A stretch of DNA of 64,000 bases from Polyodon spathula (Eukaryota; Chordata; Actinopteri; Acipenseriformes; Polyodontidae), in NCBI RefSeq assembly GCF_017654505.1, contig NC_054554.1, forward strand, positions 30,329,254 to 30,393,253. Reading direction: 5' to 3'. The first letter of the stretch is position 1; each line of letters begins with the position of its first letter. Below are positions 10,288 to 22,471 of this stretch, piece after piece. The translations under genes were made by a program, and so were the position numbers. Under the pieces are notes generated by a model. The model had not been told where the DNA came from, ran no database searches, and was given only the letters and a program-made list of their open reading frames with translations.

Positions 10288-13200
10288 CAGATTCAGCTTC
10301 GTTAAGTCAATGGGCTCTTCTGAAGTGGGTATTCCTGATTTAGTGCCTCACTCCACCCCATTAGAAAACTAACACCATAGAATGTTTTTAATGATCAGCT
10401 CTCAAGTTCTCCATGGCTACAGCTAACTGCATTCCAGCCACCAGCCCTAACATCAATGTGCTATCTAACCCTTTATAGACACGGCCTTGGTAATATTGAA
10501 AGTTCTGCTACAGATCACAGACATTCCTGTTTCATGCTGATATGATGGGAGCATGTGCAAGTCAATAAGAGGGACCGTCCTGAAGAGGGACCGCATGTGA
10601 TAGGTGGACAGGTTGTGCTTACCTGTTCTTGACCTAGCACTAGGACTCCCTGTGGTTTGATTGGATGATAGGGGGCCAGGTTCTCCCCGTTGCCCCTCAG
10701 CACGCCATCCTGGAACGCCTCCCACACGCCGTCGCGTGTGGTCCAGGTGATGCAGATGTGATGCCACTTCCCATCTTTAATCACAAATGGCAACGTTGCT
10801 ACCTGTGCGGGAAGGAGAAGGGGCGGGGTTAGAACGTGCATATATGAAACGGTCACTGTTGAAAGCTCAAATATGCTTCTGTAGCTTTTCCCCCGTACGT
10901 GTGCCATATACTGCGTCACTGAGATCTGCAAGAAGCCCACCTTGTCGTTGATGACTATCTCCATCGGGTTGTCTCCCCACTCGATCAGCACTAACTCGTT
11001 GGCTTGCCCCGGGACTGCGTAGGAGAGGGGTGTGCCCAAGCCGGGGGAGGCGCTGGATTTGAGCCACATGCACACTGAGAAGGAGTACATCTCGGGCAGG
11101 CTCTTCTTCACCTTCGCATACATGTAGTTAGTCCTCAGGAGGAAGGTCAGCTGGAACTTATCTGCGGGGCGGTTTTCTTTCTGACCTGGCAAAGACGGAA
11201 ATACATTGGACCATTCATTCTGACGTTTGTGACCAGAGTCTCCATCACAGAAATATTAGGAACATTTAGAAAATGTTTTAAGGTCATGGTTATTTTGCTC
11301 ACAGTTCTTTTATTTATGTATTTATTATTAATTGATTTTAATTGTGTAAATCTTCAGGCAACATTCAGTTATTTCACTTCCCATTGAAATTCATAATATG
11401 TGGTGCTAGTACTTAAAACAAAACAGTTTTCTATAAGTATTGATGTGATTTCTATCAGTCTGTTGTAGAAAGCGCTCGAGTAGGTTAAGCACGCCTGTAG
11501 ATAATCGGTACTGGCACGCTTCCTCATGATTACATGCCACACAGCTGCATTCAATCCACATAGATTTTTTTTGTCCTGTTTTATGCATTTTTATGTTGCT
11601 TGTGGTTTTATTATATTATATTATTATAAGTGGGGGAGGCTGTGTGGTCCAATGGTTAAAGAAAAGGGCTTGTAACCAGGAGGTCCCGGGTTCAAATCCT
11701 GGCTCACTCACTGACTCGCTGTGTGTGACCCTGAGCAAGTCACTTAACCTCCTAGTGCTCCGTCTTTCGGGTGAGACGTTGCTGTAAGTGACCCTAGTCT
11801 CTATAATTCGCCTTGGATAAAGGCGTCTGCTAAATAAACAAGTAACGAAGTGTGCTGAATCTCAGTTATATAATGAACAGTGAGGTGCTTTATCAAGCTT
11901 CTAACAGCCCATTCTGCAGTATGACACTGTATTGGTCACATTGGTGATGCTGAGGGAATGTCGCTCTCTCTCCCCTTTGGACACGTTTGTTTCTTGCTGT
12001 AACGAGAGGAGCTGTAAGCGTTAATCAATAATCTAAAAGCATGGACTGAACAGACCTGCTTCAATGGGCATCATTAGACGCCCTGCTGAAGTTTGAGAAA
12101 CCGCTAACGGGGCAGAAATGCTCTCACAAGGTCATTCTGCAAACCGAGTCGCTGCTGGATTTTGATATGAATGTTATTATATCAACCGCATCAGAGAGAA
12201 GCTGAATTCTTAAAAGAAAAATCTCACTGTAGCAAAACAAAAATATAAACAATCTTGTAAAAAAGACGAACGATGGTCTGCTGACAGTTTATAATTTATG
12301 AATTTAGAGCGGAATATGCAAAGAAATGCAGTTCTTTCTGCTGCGACAATGGGAGATTGGTGACACTGGAAGAGTTTGTGTATACGTGTGCAATGGCATG
12401 TTAAAAATGAATGCTTTTTAAAAATCCATTTGGAAAAAAAGACATTCAATATTTAATTTGAAAGATATCGGTAATGTAAAACATACAGTAACTCACATCG
12501 TCTCTTTCAATTATCTCAACGCTCAAGCGCCAAAGTGAATACAACACACTCGTCTCTAGCCCGTCACTTTAATTATGCTACCGTTCCCCATGCAAACCCT
12601 GTGCTCTGTACACACAACACATCCTGCAGCAAACGTTAGTAACACACGCTTTCTCCCACCCCAGCCGAACAGCGGGTCTGTACTTGGTATTGCACGGTAT
12701 AGCGAACTCACCCTTCTCCAGGTCGCTGATCCTGTGGTGCAGGGATGTGAGCGTGGATTCCACCTTGACTCTCTGCTCCGTCTCATTCTTCAGCCCGGGC
12801 TTGCTTTCCTCCATGCCGTTCACACGGGACAGCACCTGCTTCTCCAGGTCCTCGATTTTATTCTGGAGTAGATCTTTCAGGTTGTTAGCTTGGGCTGAAT
12901 TATTGTTCCTGCTTAATTGCTGAAATGACATAGTAAATTAAAAATAAATAAATAAATCGATTTAAAAAAAGACCTATAAGCACCCTGTATATCATGTAGG
13001 GCGCTGTAGTGTTAAGATCAGCTTAACTTGTTTAGAGCTTATTGTCTAAGAGAGTTTACTGTGAACTGTGAGTTGGATGAAGTCTTATTTGTCTAAGTTG
13101 AGCTACGTGACCTGGCTAGGGTTCACTATGCAGGTTCACTGAAATGCCTGCGGAGATAATAAATAAATAAATAACTGGAAATGAAGCGATGAACAGCATC

Positions 13201-13817
13201 AGAGCCCCTGTGCGTGATTGAAACTCTAAAAACAGGTAACCTGTTAAAACGCACTGGCGTGGCTTGTGATAAATCTCTAAATCGTATCTGAAGCTCAAGT
13301 GGCGATACTATATAGATCAGAAATAGAACAAAACTCTCTCTCTTCTGCATCATGCTAACCCCAGCCGCGGGGACATACCTCCAGGTTTTCTAGCCTCTGT
13401 TTGAGTGACTGTAAAGTTTGACCCAGTTGGTTTAACGTATCCGCTGCAGTCCTCGATACGTCACCCATGGTGTTCTTGCCCGTCTCTTTTCTCCTCGAAC
13501 CGGGTCTGGTCTCGCCCGGGTCTGTTATACTCTGACTCTCGCATCGGCTCAGCTTGGCTGTCAGCTCCCGAATCGTATCTTTTTGGTTCATGATAGTCTC
13601 CTTCTGCTGCAGGACCGTTTCCCTCAGCTGCAGGACCGTGGTCTTCTGGTCCTCCGCCGGCCCGCTGTTCTGCATGGTAGCAGCACACATGTCCATATCC
13701 GTCGGCACAGAGGTACAAATAAATCGGGCCTGGCCGAAATCTTGGGACGACCCAAGATCCAGGAGGAAGAAAGTCAGAAGAAAAAGTTTCCAACAGACCC
13801 CCGATATCATGGTTCGC

Positions 13818-13819
<2 letters not shown>
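9840..13819 (-). CDS. NPTX1: Neuronal pentraxin 1, complete gene (5 coding exons, 431 aa)
   Basis: NPTX1 is a secreted multimeric pentraxin that clusters AMPA receptors at excitatory synapses. The coding sequence joins 13819-13379, 12919-12712, 11185-10941, 10802-10623 and 10061-9840 on the minus strand. The exons give 431 residues, against 432 in human. An N-terminal hydrophobic signal segment (KLFLLTFFLLDLG) precedes QDFG. The N-terminal half holds conserved cysteines (RFICTS, DMCAAT, SRCES) and heptad-rich segments such as LQLRETVLQQKETI, expected to form a multimerising coiled coil. The C-terminal half is a pentraxin lectin fold starting at DKFQLTF, with the family signature HICITWTT (HxCxS/TWxS/T). 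The protein ends FEACRQIN, as in human. All splice sites are GT-AG and all phases join. NPTX2 is the closest alternative, but the identity along the N-terminal half and the RPTOR neighbour favour NPTX1. Confidence 0.96.
10062..10622 (-). other. NPTX1: NPTX1 intron 4
   Basis: A GT-AG intron of 561 bp. It contains a (GA)n microsatellite at about 10218-10285 on the plus strand and nothing else recognisable. Confidence 0.85.
10218..10285 (+). repeat. (GA)n microsatellite
   Basis: A GGGA-rich start followed by about 28 GA dinucleotides, inside NPTX1 intron 4. Confidence 0.93.
10623..10802 (-). CDS. NPTX1: NPTX1 coding exon 4 (pentraxin core)
   Basis: Sixty codons, phase 0 at both ends, from VATLPFVIKDGKWHH to VLVLGQEQ followed by GTAAGC. 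It carries the pentraxin signature HICITWTT and the GENLAPYHPIKPQG loop. The GQEQD that spans the exon 4/5 junction corresponds to part of the calcium-binding loop in pentraxins. The 138-bp intron 3 (10803-10940) separates it from exon 3. Confidence 0.96.
10941..11185 (-). CDS. NPTX1: NPTX1 coding exon 3 (start of pentraxin domain)
   Basis: 245 nt. The exon begins with the last two bases of the Gly codon in EKGQKENRPADKFQ and ends INDK before the donor GTGGGC. It holds the first strands of the pentraxin domain (DKFQLTFLLRTNYMYAKVKK, MWLKSSASPGLGTP, QANELVLIEWG). The acceptor TTTGCCAG gives the frame that matches human. Confidence 0.96.
11186..12711 (-). other. NPTX1: NPTX1 intron 2
   Basis: A 1526-bp GT-AG intron. 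It contains a tRNA-derived SINE at about 11634-11841 in antisense to the gene. No other feature was recognised. Confidence 0.85.
11634..11841 (+). mobile_element. tRNA-derived SINE with L2-like tail
   Basis: The head is tRNA-like. It has an A-box-like TGGTCCAATGGTTAAAG, an anticodon-loop-like CTTGTAA, and the B box GGTTCAAATCC. A body with CTGTGTGTGACCCTGAGCAA and CACTTAACCTCC follows, then a 3' tail GGATAAAGGCGTCTGCTAA and ATAAAC. This tail resembles the 3' ends of fish L2-type LINEs, which would supply the retrotransposition machinery. It lies in antisense inside NPTX1 intron 2. I cannot name the family with certainty. Confidence 0.85.
12712..12919 (-). CDS. NPTX1: NPTX1 coding exon 2 (coiled-coil segment)
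   Basis: 208 nt, starting phase 0 with QLSRNNNSAQANN after the acceptor CATTTCAG and ending LEKG at the donor GTGAGT. It encodes heptad-rich sequence (LKDLLQNKIEDLEKQVLSRV) that continues the coiled coil. Two N-glycosylation sequons are visible, one within NNNSA and one at NETE; human has NDTE at the latter position. Confidence 0.95.
12920..13378 (-). other. NPTX1: NPTX1 intron 1
   Basis: A 459-bp GT-AG intron (donor GTATGT after CTGGAG). Nothing else recognised. Confidence 0.85.
13379..13819 (-). CDS. NPTX1: NPTX1 coding exon 1 (signal peptide and N-terminus)
   Basis: 147 codons, phase 0, from ATG to RLENLE. Two in-frame ATGs compete. The first (13819) sits at the end of the (CA)n tract. 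The second (13810) is MISGVCWKLF, three codons on; both have A at -3. Either gives a signal peptide ending before QDFG. Conserved N-terminal cysteines and the LQLRETVLQQKETI heptads are present. The loop between CESQS and KNTMGD is shorter than the Gly-rich human one. Confidence 0.95.
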
Positions 13820-14157
<338 letters not shown>

Positions 14158-14181
14158 AGTTTCTCGCAGTGTGCGGCTTCG

Positions 14182-14188
14182 TTATATA
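14182..14188 (-). promoter_or_regulatory. NPTX1: TATA box of NPTX1
   Basis: TATATAA on the minus strand in a GC-rich context (GCAGCGC upstream, CGAAGCCGCAC downstream), about 365 nt 5' of the start codon. A second CRE-like half-site (TGACGCG) lies 25-35 nt upstream on the same strand. Confidence 0.6.
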
Positions 14189-14189
14189 G

Positions 14190-15066
14190 CGCTGCAGGCG
14201 GAGCGCGGAGGCAACGCGTCACAGTGGGAGGAATCAAACTCCAGTCTAATCGCCGCCTCCTCTTTTGTAAGGTGGACAGAGCCCGTCATCATGCTGGCCA
14301 GAACCGGTGTACGGTTTATTTCACCGAGTCTTCAATGGGTTTTAAACCACGGATTGCGTGCTTGTTGAAAACCCTTTAAACTCATGGTCTGGGGGTCAGT
14401 TTTAACAGTAAATTAAATATATTTCTATCAGACTATAATGACAACAGTAAGGATTCTTTGCTGTGGATTGTACTGAAGTTAGTGCCAGGGGGTTAATACA
14501 GTTATATAACATATTTCCACTGAACAACAGCACACTGTGTTAAATGAAAATGTATTATGTTGCCCTTTATAAGACATTTAAGAATACAAATTGTGTTTTT
14601 ACAAAAGTCTAACATGGTGTTCACTTCTTTGTTTTTGTATGTTGCATGCTTTTATACAGCAATGCTATATCATGGCTGTTGAAAACAGGCTGACCTTTGT
14701 TAGGTAATGTCGTTATCGTGTAATGCTGGCTTAGCCGATACTTCATCGGACAGTAGAATGGGCCATACAGTACAGTACTGTACTACTGCCGCGGTGTTCC
14801 TTAGAGGACTATCCCTTCTAAGCCAATATTAAACACAGACCAAAAAGGAAGTATTTTAATTCCTAGAAAGGTACATTGATGGCAGAATATGAACATATAA
14901 TAATTCTCCGACAGTACTACAACGCAATGATTTAGCGTTAAATGGATTCTCACACTGTTTCTTTACAGTGACAATGAGTTTGTCATCCCGCTAAAAAGTA
15001 CCCTGCCTGCCTACCTTAAGCAAAGCACCGCCTCGCAGCCCAGTGGGACCGGGGATGCTCACTGCC

Positions 15067-15110
<44 letters not shown>

Positions 15111-15543
15111 ACACGAAGCTTCTTTCATTCCAGTCACCTAAGCTCCTTACTGCCAGCGCTATACTGCGTGCTTTAGCCTCTCATTTCCTACAGAGTTGAT
15201 TGATCTGCCCCCCCACACACCACTGCTCGATGCAAAACAATAAAATAATACCACAGACATCCGAGTACGTCAACATGTCCACACAAGATGACACATACAC
15301 AATGATACTTAAAAAGAAAATAATATCTTAAATTCTATCGACTCGTGATCACCATGTAGCCCGTTTTTAAGCCATTAAATTGTGGGTCTTCTTTAGTAAT
15401 AATAAAGTCCAGTTCTGTTTTTTATTTCAAGAAATACAGTAGCCTGAAACACCAAGACACTCTGAAAGGAGCTCGATTATAGATCTAATTGAGGCATCTG
15501 CAGTGCTAGTATTCTTGCAGGTGAAGACTGCCAGAATAACACG
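14190..15543. other. NPTX1 upstream region
   Basis: No coding exon recognised. It contains a 43-base C homopolymer at 15068-15110. The first RPTOR exons were looked for here and not found. Confidence 0.45.
15068..15110 (+). repeat. Poly-C homopolymer (43 bases)
   Basis: An uninterrupted run of C. Runs this long are unusual and are prone to sequencing error. Confidence 0.9.
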
Positions 15544-15747
15544 TGAAATCATTCACATGTAACACTTTTCACATTTACAGTGCTGAAGTGCTTATGTAAC
15601 ACTTTTCACATTTACAGTGCTGAAGTGCTTATGTAACACTTTTCACATTTACAGTGCTGAAGTGCTTATGTAACACTTTTCACATTTACAGTGCTGAAGT
15701 GCTTATGTAACACCTCTCACATTTACAGTGCTGAAGTGCTTATGTAA
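15544..15747. repeat. 37-bp tandem array running into the assembly gap
   Basis: About five and a half copies of a 37-bp unit (GTAACACTTTTCACATTTAC followed by AGTGCTGAAGTGCTTAT). The last copy stops exactly where the N run starts, so the gap is probably an unresolved expansion of this array. Confidence 0.9.
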
Positions 15748-16247
15748 NNNNNNNNNNNNNNNNNNNNNNNNNNNNNNNNNNNNNNNNNNNNNNNNNNNNN
15801 NNNNNNNNNNNNNNNNNNNNNNNNNNNNNNNNNNNNNNNNNNNNNNNNNNNNNNNNNNNNNNNNNNNNNNNNNNNNNNNNNNNNNNNNNNNNNNNNNNNN
15901 NNNNNNNNNNNNNNNNNNNNNNNNNNNNNNNNNNNNNNNNNNNNNNNNNNNNNNNNNNNNNNNNNNNNNNNNNNNNNNNNNNNNNNNNNNNNNNNNNNNN
16001 NNNNNNNNNNNNNNNNNNNNNNNNNNNNNNNNNNNNNNNNNNNNNNNNNNNNNNNNNNNNNNNNNNNNNNNNNNNNNNNNNNNNNNNNNNNNNNNNNNNN
16101 NNNNNNNNNNNNNNNNNNNNNNNNNNNNNNNNNNNNNNNNNNNNNNNNNNNNNNNNNNNNNNNNNNNNNNNNNNNNNNNNNNNNNNNNNNNNNNNNNNNN
16201 NNNNNNNNNNNNNNNNNNNNNNNNNNNNNNNNNNNNNNNNNNNNNNN
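15748..16247. other. Assembly gap (500 N)
   Basis: Exactly 500 N, most likely a placeholder rather than a measured length. It lies between the NPTX1 promoter and the first visible RPTOR exon. Confidence 0.99.
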
Positions 16248-19213
16248 AGCGGAAAATGAATGTATGCAAAAATCCCTTTAAGCAGCGCCCGCTCAGCTGG
16301 CCTTCTCTGTTGCGCTGCAAGTGAAGGGGTCACAGTAAGAGAGCAGACTGGATGCACCACAGTCAGGCTTCATTAACTGTCCAGTCAGCCACTTAAATGC
16401 TGGATACTGGCTATTAACACACAGACACAGACCCCCCTCTACATGCGCTCACACACACAGACCCCCCTCCACACTCACACACACCCACACAGACCCACAC
16501 CCACGCCCTCAGGGGTCCTGACTGTGCCTGTAACGCTGGAATGATTCCTCACTGAATCTCCCCTGTGAGGAATAGTCAGAATGAGGAGATGCTGCTGCAG
16601 AGGGAGGCAGTGGAAATGGGGTTCCAGTCCTGGTGTTGAAAGGGTGGAGCTGGAACTGCATAATTCAATATGACATAAAGGAGATATAAGCCAGTTATAC
16701 ATTGAATGATTTTCGTAATTCAATATTATCTAATATCTAATCTAATATAATCTAATATCTTTCCCCCTTTACTGTAGATATATTTTTTCTAGAACAATAT
16801 GTACATTAAAACAAAAAAGAAAACATTTAGACCCAACATCATTTTACACGTAGGAGAATAAACTTTGAGATCCTGTCATTGAAAACAAATGAACGTACTT
16901 TTCCTTTACGCTTCATGTTGCTAAATAAATAACTATGAATGATTTGATTATCACTGTTTGCGTTCCTATAAATTATTTTGGGGTTGAATACTGTCAATAC
17001 GAATTGTATTATTCAGTGCATTAATAAGAGTCCAGTCAGTGGGGAGTTCTTGAAGAAACACATTTGTTTGTTTGTTTGTTCTTTAGGATCGAGACCCCGT
17101 TTGGTGTAAATCAGTCTCCCGTGAGAACAGTCGTGTAAAATCTGCGTTGTTTGTGATGTCAGAGCAATGCATTAGGAGCGGTCCGGTAAAGACAAGCCAT
17201 TACGGCTTCATTGAGCTCAATAGGATCTCAATAGGATCTCTGTGGAAGTGGGAGGTGTGGAAGTGGGAAGAAACCGTCTCGCTAAATTAGGTATGGCTTT
17301 GAATAGTGTCAGGACACAGTCTCCGGGCAGCCACTTCATCTGCCTGCGTCTCCCATGTGGAGTGGAGCTCTTTATCACATGCCACGTGATATTGATGTAG
17401 TATTTTACACCACTGCCCACGTAGTCTTCTCCAGTGGCTGCACAGCAGTATTGTCCTTCTCATGTCAGCTGCAGCAGCGATATTCCCTGTTTATGCAATG
17501 GTGCAATACGTTATAGGCTGGCAGGGGCTGGAAGCAAATGAAGAAAGATCAGGGATATAGCTCTTCTGTTTTCTTGTTTCTATTGCAGTTTCTGACACTT
17601 GCATAACATGTTGTATTCAACATCCCTCCCCCACTATCTGTCTTCTCCTTAATGAGGCTGTAGAACAGATGGCTGTAATTGAAAGTGTTGCCGTCTAAAA
17701 TGAATGCAAACAGTTCCTTTGTATTTCTGTGCTACGGTTCTCATGGAGGTGTTGCTGCAGTACTATGGCTAATGCAGTGTTACCTTCAGAGCGCGAGATA
17801 ATGCCATTGTTGAGAACACAAGAAACGGCGTGCATGCATTCGGCTGCTGTGAGGGCCTATCTGAGTCTGGCAGGAGTCCTTGATGTTTATTGTAATACAG
17901 ATTCAACTCTAGATCAGTAGTGTGGTTGATGTATTTTTTTTTATTGTTAAGAGAACTTGCAAGTCCCAAAGGCTCTGGTAGTGGATTAGCGATGATATTT
18001 TCCAAAGATGTTTTTTGCCCTGGATAGTTCTGTAAGGGAAGTTGGAGTGGAGGTGTTTTAATAAAAGATCCTAAACGTGCATGAAGCCGTGTCCTGAATT
18101 TAGCAGCCACTGCCACCCCACAGGTGTGTCCAGGATGAGATGGGTGAAAGGTCGCCGTCTCGTGTGCGATGACATCACCCCAAGGATCGCTGCAGAACTG
18201 CAGGCCAGACGAACCTGGGAACTTCATCGTCCGTCAGCAGAACCCGACGGGTACTTTTGTGCCAGAAAAATCCTGTCACTGCGTTTGTCAAGTCCTGTAG
18301 ACACGGAGCTCAGTCCGAGGCTGTGAGGAGGTGTGGATGGCACCAAGACAGCTTGAATCACTATGATGGTCTGCACGCCTAAACCAGATTACTGTGTGCT
18401 GTAATTACTGGCTGGCTCGCTGGCAGGCAGGCAGCTTATTTAAAACCTTCACATCGCGCTAGTTTAGCAGTAAAAGCCAGTGAAGCTGTTTAATGTTTTT
18501 ATCTCAGATTTGCACTAGCTTAGAGCTGAGAAACTGTTTACATTGTCCTCCTCCTACAAACTGCTTCTAGCTCTTGAATCCTATAAGTATATGGAGGATA
18601 CTGAAGGATTGTTCGTGATGTCTGGTTTTTATTGAGCGCAGGAGGATGTCCCAGTGAATCAGCAGCCCGGACAGGGCAGAGTGAGTTATGAAAGGACATA
18701 CTCCTAAGTGGAATAAAAAACGTTCTCTTTAAAATAAATAGCAATACAATGAGTACATTTTACAGTATATTAAAGCAATTAATTCAGGGATTATTTTACC
18801 TGGAGGTTCTTTACTTCCATTGTCAACAGACTGTGCTTCGACGCAGATTAATTTCAAACCCTATTTCTGACCTCTTCACAACCGTCTTTAGATCGAACCC
18901 CGAGCTCAGTCTGTCAATTTACATCGTCTCTGTTGTTTCCTGCGTTTACCGGTGTTAATGGAAGGGCTACAGGCTGTTCAGATCAGTAACTGGCATTTCT
19001 TGACTAAACTCGTTCTCAAGGGAGTTGGAGTCCAAATCAAAACAGTAGCAATTTCAAATGATTTCGGGCAGTTTAAAGTCCTTATGAAACACATATTGGT
19101 GACGGTGATGTTTTGTAAACAAAGACACATTCAAAACTAGTCCTGGTGAGCATGTGATCCACTCGAGTGAGATAACGAAACTATATCCCACGCTGGATAT
19201 GCCCACTCTTGTG

Positions 19214-19249
<36 letters not shown>

Positions 19250-22200
19250 GCAATTTTTTAAATGTGGTTATGAGATTTCAAAATATCGAAGTGCTGAAAC
19301 TTAACTGAAACCCTGAAAACGAAGTTAACTAGCTTGCTCATCTTAATGTGATGAGCTGCTTGAACTCCAAACTGCTGTCCTGTTAACCTCTCTCAATCTG
19401 CACCTGGAATAGCTAATCAAGCCCCTGTCCACGGGTGCTTCCGATAGTCCAGCAAGCAGAGGAGTCTCAGCCAAAGGTCTGCCCTCAGCAAGTTGTTGGT
19501 GTTTCGGGCAATCGTAAGAACTGGGTTCAACTTAAGAAACCAGCACACTTCCCAGCAGCCTTCCTTCCATGCAGATTCACAGTGTGTTGGGGTTACAAGA
19601 AGTTGCTGCACTATTCTTACATGCTTGCTGTCGCTGTGAGTTGTGGTCTGTTGCATGTTGTTTAGCAGTAGCAGGTCATATTGAACAGGTACAGTAAAGT
19701 CTATTCTTTAAATAGGCTTCTTATCCATCCTGTTTCTAAAAACAGAATTTTGTTTGATTAATTTCACAGCCCCCAGTAAGAGGGTTTAGTGTCACTGGCC
19801 TGGGGTGTCTCGCCAAATCTTTTGGACATGACCTGCCTCCCCTGCCATCATCTCCTCTTGTGTAACTAACCTTGTGACTGCCTTTACTTCCCGGTGCTGC
19901 CGAGCAGTTTACATTGAAACAGGCTGGACACCCATTCATTGTGCTTGGGATAAGAAACTGTATTCAAAGGATTTCTTGCGTATAGTGATTTTATTTTGCT
20001 CATTTGGTCTGTGTCAGTAACACCCGTAGTAGCTGACCAGTCTCTCCAGTACTCTGGGTGGAGAGGGAGAGATCTTTACCAGTGAAGAGAGCCAGACCTC
20101 TTACATACCATAAGAGACGGAGTCAATTTAGCAAAAAAAAAAAAAAACTTGCTATATAAATCACCTTTAATTAAAAGAACAGCACCGCTCTCATTAACAT
20201 TTTATTCATTAAGAATTTTACACTCCTCCAGATTGTGAGAAATGGAACCTGGAGGAAGTCGTCCCCTTGAACTTCTGTTCTGCACCAGAAGAAGTTTATA
20301 TATGTGTGTGTGTGTGCGGTGCAAAGAAAGTGTTTTTATTAACGGCTGTGCAGGGAATGTATTTATAATAAATACCTTCATGATCTGCCCTGAGATCTTA
20401 GATCTAGCCTTCTCTTTACAGTAAATGCAGTTCCGCTCAGGTGTGTAACCCTGAAACTGCAGAAAGGCTTGCCTGTGACGGCCGCGTTCGTTCTGCCAGA
20501 TCTTTTCTTGCTACCACTGCCATTCCTCGCTCTCCGCAAGCAGGACCAGCTACCATTCATCACTTGCCTGGCAATGTTTTACAATTCTGTATTTGATATT
20601 CAGGAAGGATGTACGCTGCTGTCTCTGAGTTGCTAATGAGTGTGTGTAGGAAGTGACTTCATTTCTGCAGTAGTGAGTTTGGAAAGATAACTGTAACTCC
20701 CCCCCTCTCTAAAAAGACAGGGCATTGTGGTTGTATTGGTTTGTTTCTGTGGTTTTTAGCGTGTACAGTTCTTGTGATCTGAATTGCTGGGGTGGTTTGA
20801 TTTGTGATGTGAACATTAAAAGTCTGGTCTGGGAACACGGTCCAGAGCTCTTAGACCTGCACAAGCTTTCTGGCAAATATATTTCTTCCAGCAAACCCTT
20901 GCGATTTTCTTCTCTCTTTTAACAGCTTGCGACTCCATGCTGGTGATGGCAGAGGCTGCTGCATTAATACCTGGTGTTGCAGTAGAATGAATGTGCTCAA
21001 CGAGACAGAGCCATAAATATGACTCTTCCAGCAAGACAGGGCTGCTGTGCTGTGCTGTAGCACTTTCTTACAAAGTAGTAGTAATCCAAACCAAGTGGAG
21101 TGGGCATCGCTGCGAGGGAATAATGGGATGTAAATGGCAAGGTTCTTGCTTTTAACAGGTTTTACGACCCGCTTAATTAGCCTCACTTGAGCTTCCTGAC
21201 CTCTGCATTAAGCCCCTGAGAGTCATTACTGCGCGCAGTGAAGCTCGGAATGACTTCAATGTCTCCGTGACGGTAGCTGTGTTTCAATCACTGCATTTTG
21301 GAGAGGGTGTGTAAAGGATACTCTGTTCTGGTTACTCGCCCCTGGAGGCAGGCTGTTTGCCCTGCTGCTTTGCGATGTGGGATACAGTCTGCAGCTTGTC
21401 CTGCTTGCATAACAAGATTGATTCACCTGAACTGAATATGGGAGGAAAAAAAAAGAATCATTGAAAGCAGTTCTAAAAATACTGTGAGGAGCAGAATGAA
21501 GGATGGACAGCTCTTGAGAGATAGATGGCAGGCTGGCTGACTAATACACAGACTGGGTCCCAGGCAGCAGAGGGGTGGTTGTGTAACACACACACACCCA
21601 CACACACCCACACAGCAGCACCGATTCCAAGATATAAGCAGCTTTTAACTTGCAAACTTGTTACAAGCTCGTTTTAGATCTGTAATGGCGGTTTTTCTTT
21701 TCTTTTCACGCTTGTGACGATTCGGAGTTAATAGCTTTGAGAATCCAGCCCTAGATCTCTTCTGCTGCGTGTGTGTGTGTGTGTGTGTGTGTGTCAGGGT
21801 GATTTGAAAATAAGGTCAGCACATCATGTGGTAAAGTTGCTTTCTAATCACTCTGTATACAGAAACACTGATGTCCTACACCAGTCCTAACAAGCTGTTT
21901 TTGAGTAGTTTTTCTGTGTCAAAGCTTTAACAGTTATTAACCAGCTGTACCACTTATTTGAACAGCCTTGTAAATGGGGGAGGGTTCAATGCTGTAGGTT
22001 GGCAGATGGCAAATAATTCCCTCTATGCACCTCTGATTGCCAGTAGTAAGAATAATCGGCTGTTGTTTGCGGCCCTGCTGAAACTGAGATGGCAAGACAC
22101 TTGCATTGTAGTGTACTGCAGTTCAAACTAGTGCAATACTAGGAAGCTGAAGTACTGTGCAGCACAGCACAGGCAGAGCAGGGTCCTGTAAAAACAGGAG

Positions 22201-22471
22201 CACGTTACACAAGCTGGGTAGTGCGGAGTGCTCGACATAATGAAGTTTCAAGAGCAACCACTGTGATGAAGCACGGAGGCGCCTTCTGAAGCCATCGAGG
22301 AAGGCCTGTTAATGGTTTGTGAAGGACCGAGCGAGCGGCTTTGTTCTGAACCCATTTTGAAGCTGTATTCCTTTTAAAGAGAAGAATGATCTTTCTGGGT
22401 TTTTTTGCATGTCTCAAGTGCGTCAGTATTGAACTGCTAATGCGCTTTTCTCTGTGCCGATCAATTAGATC
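16248..22471. other. Intergenic or RPTOR 5' intronic region
   Basis: No exon or RNA gene recognised on either strand in about 6.2 kb. It has (GT)n runs at about 19216-19248 and 21768-21794. A minus-strand frame at 17217-17440 reads EGQYCCAATGEDYVGSGVK; I do not recognise it. If RPTOR starts to the left, this is part of an early RPTOR intron. Confidence 0.4.

Noticed and set aside
15703..16360. Open frames across the gap
   Set aside because: They consist almost entirely of unknown residues from 500 N.
17769..18227. A 152-codon minus-strand open frame as a gene
   Set aside because: Composition looks random, no family recognised and no supporting signals.
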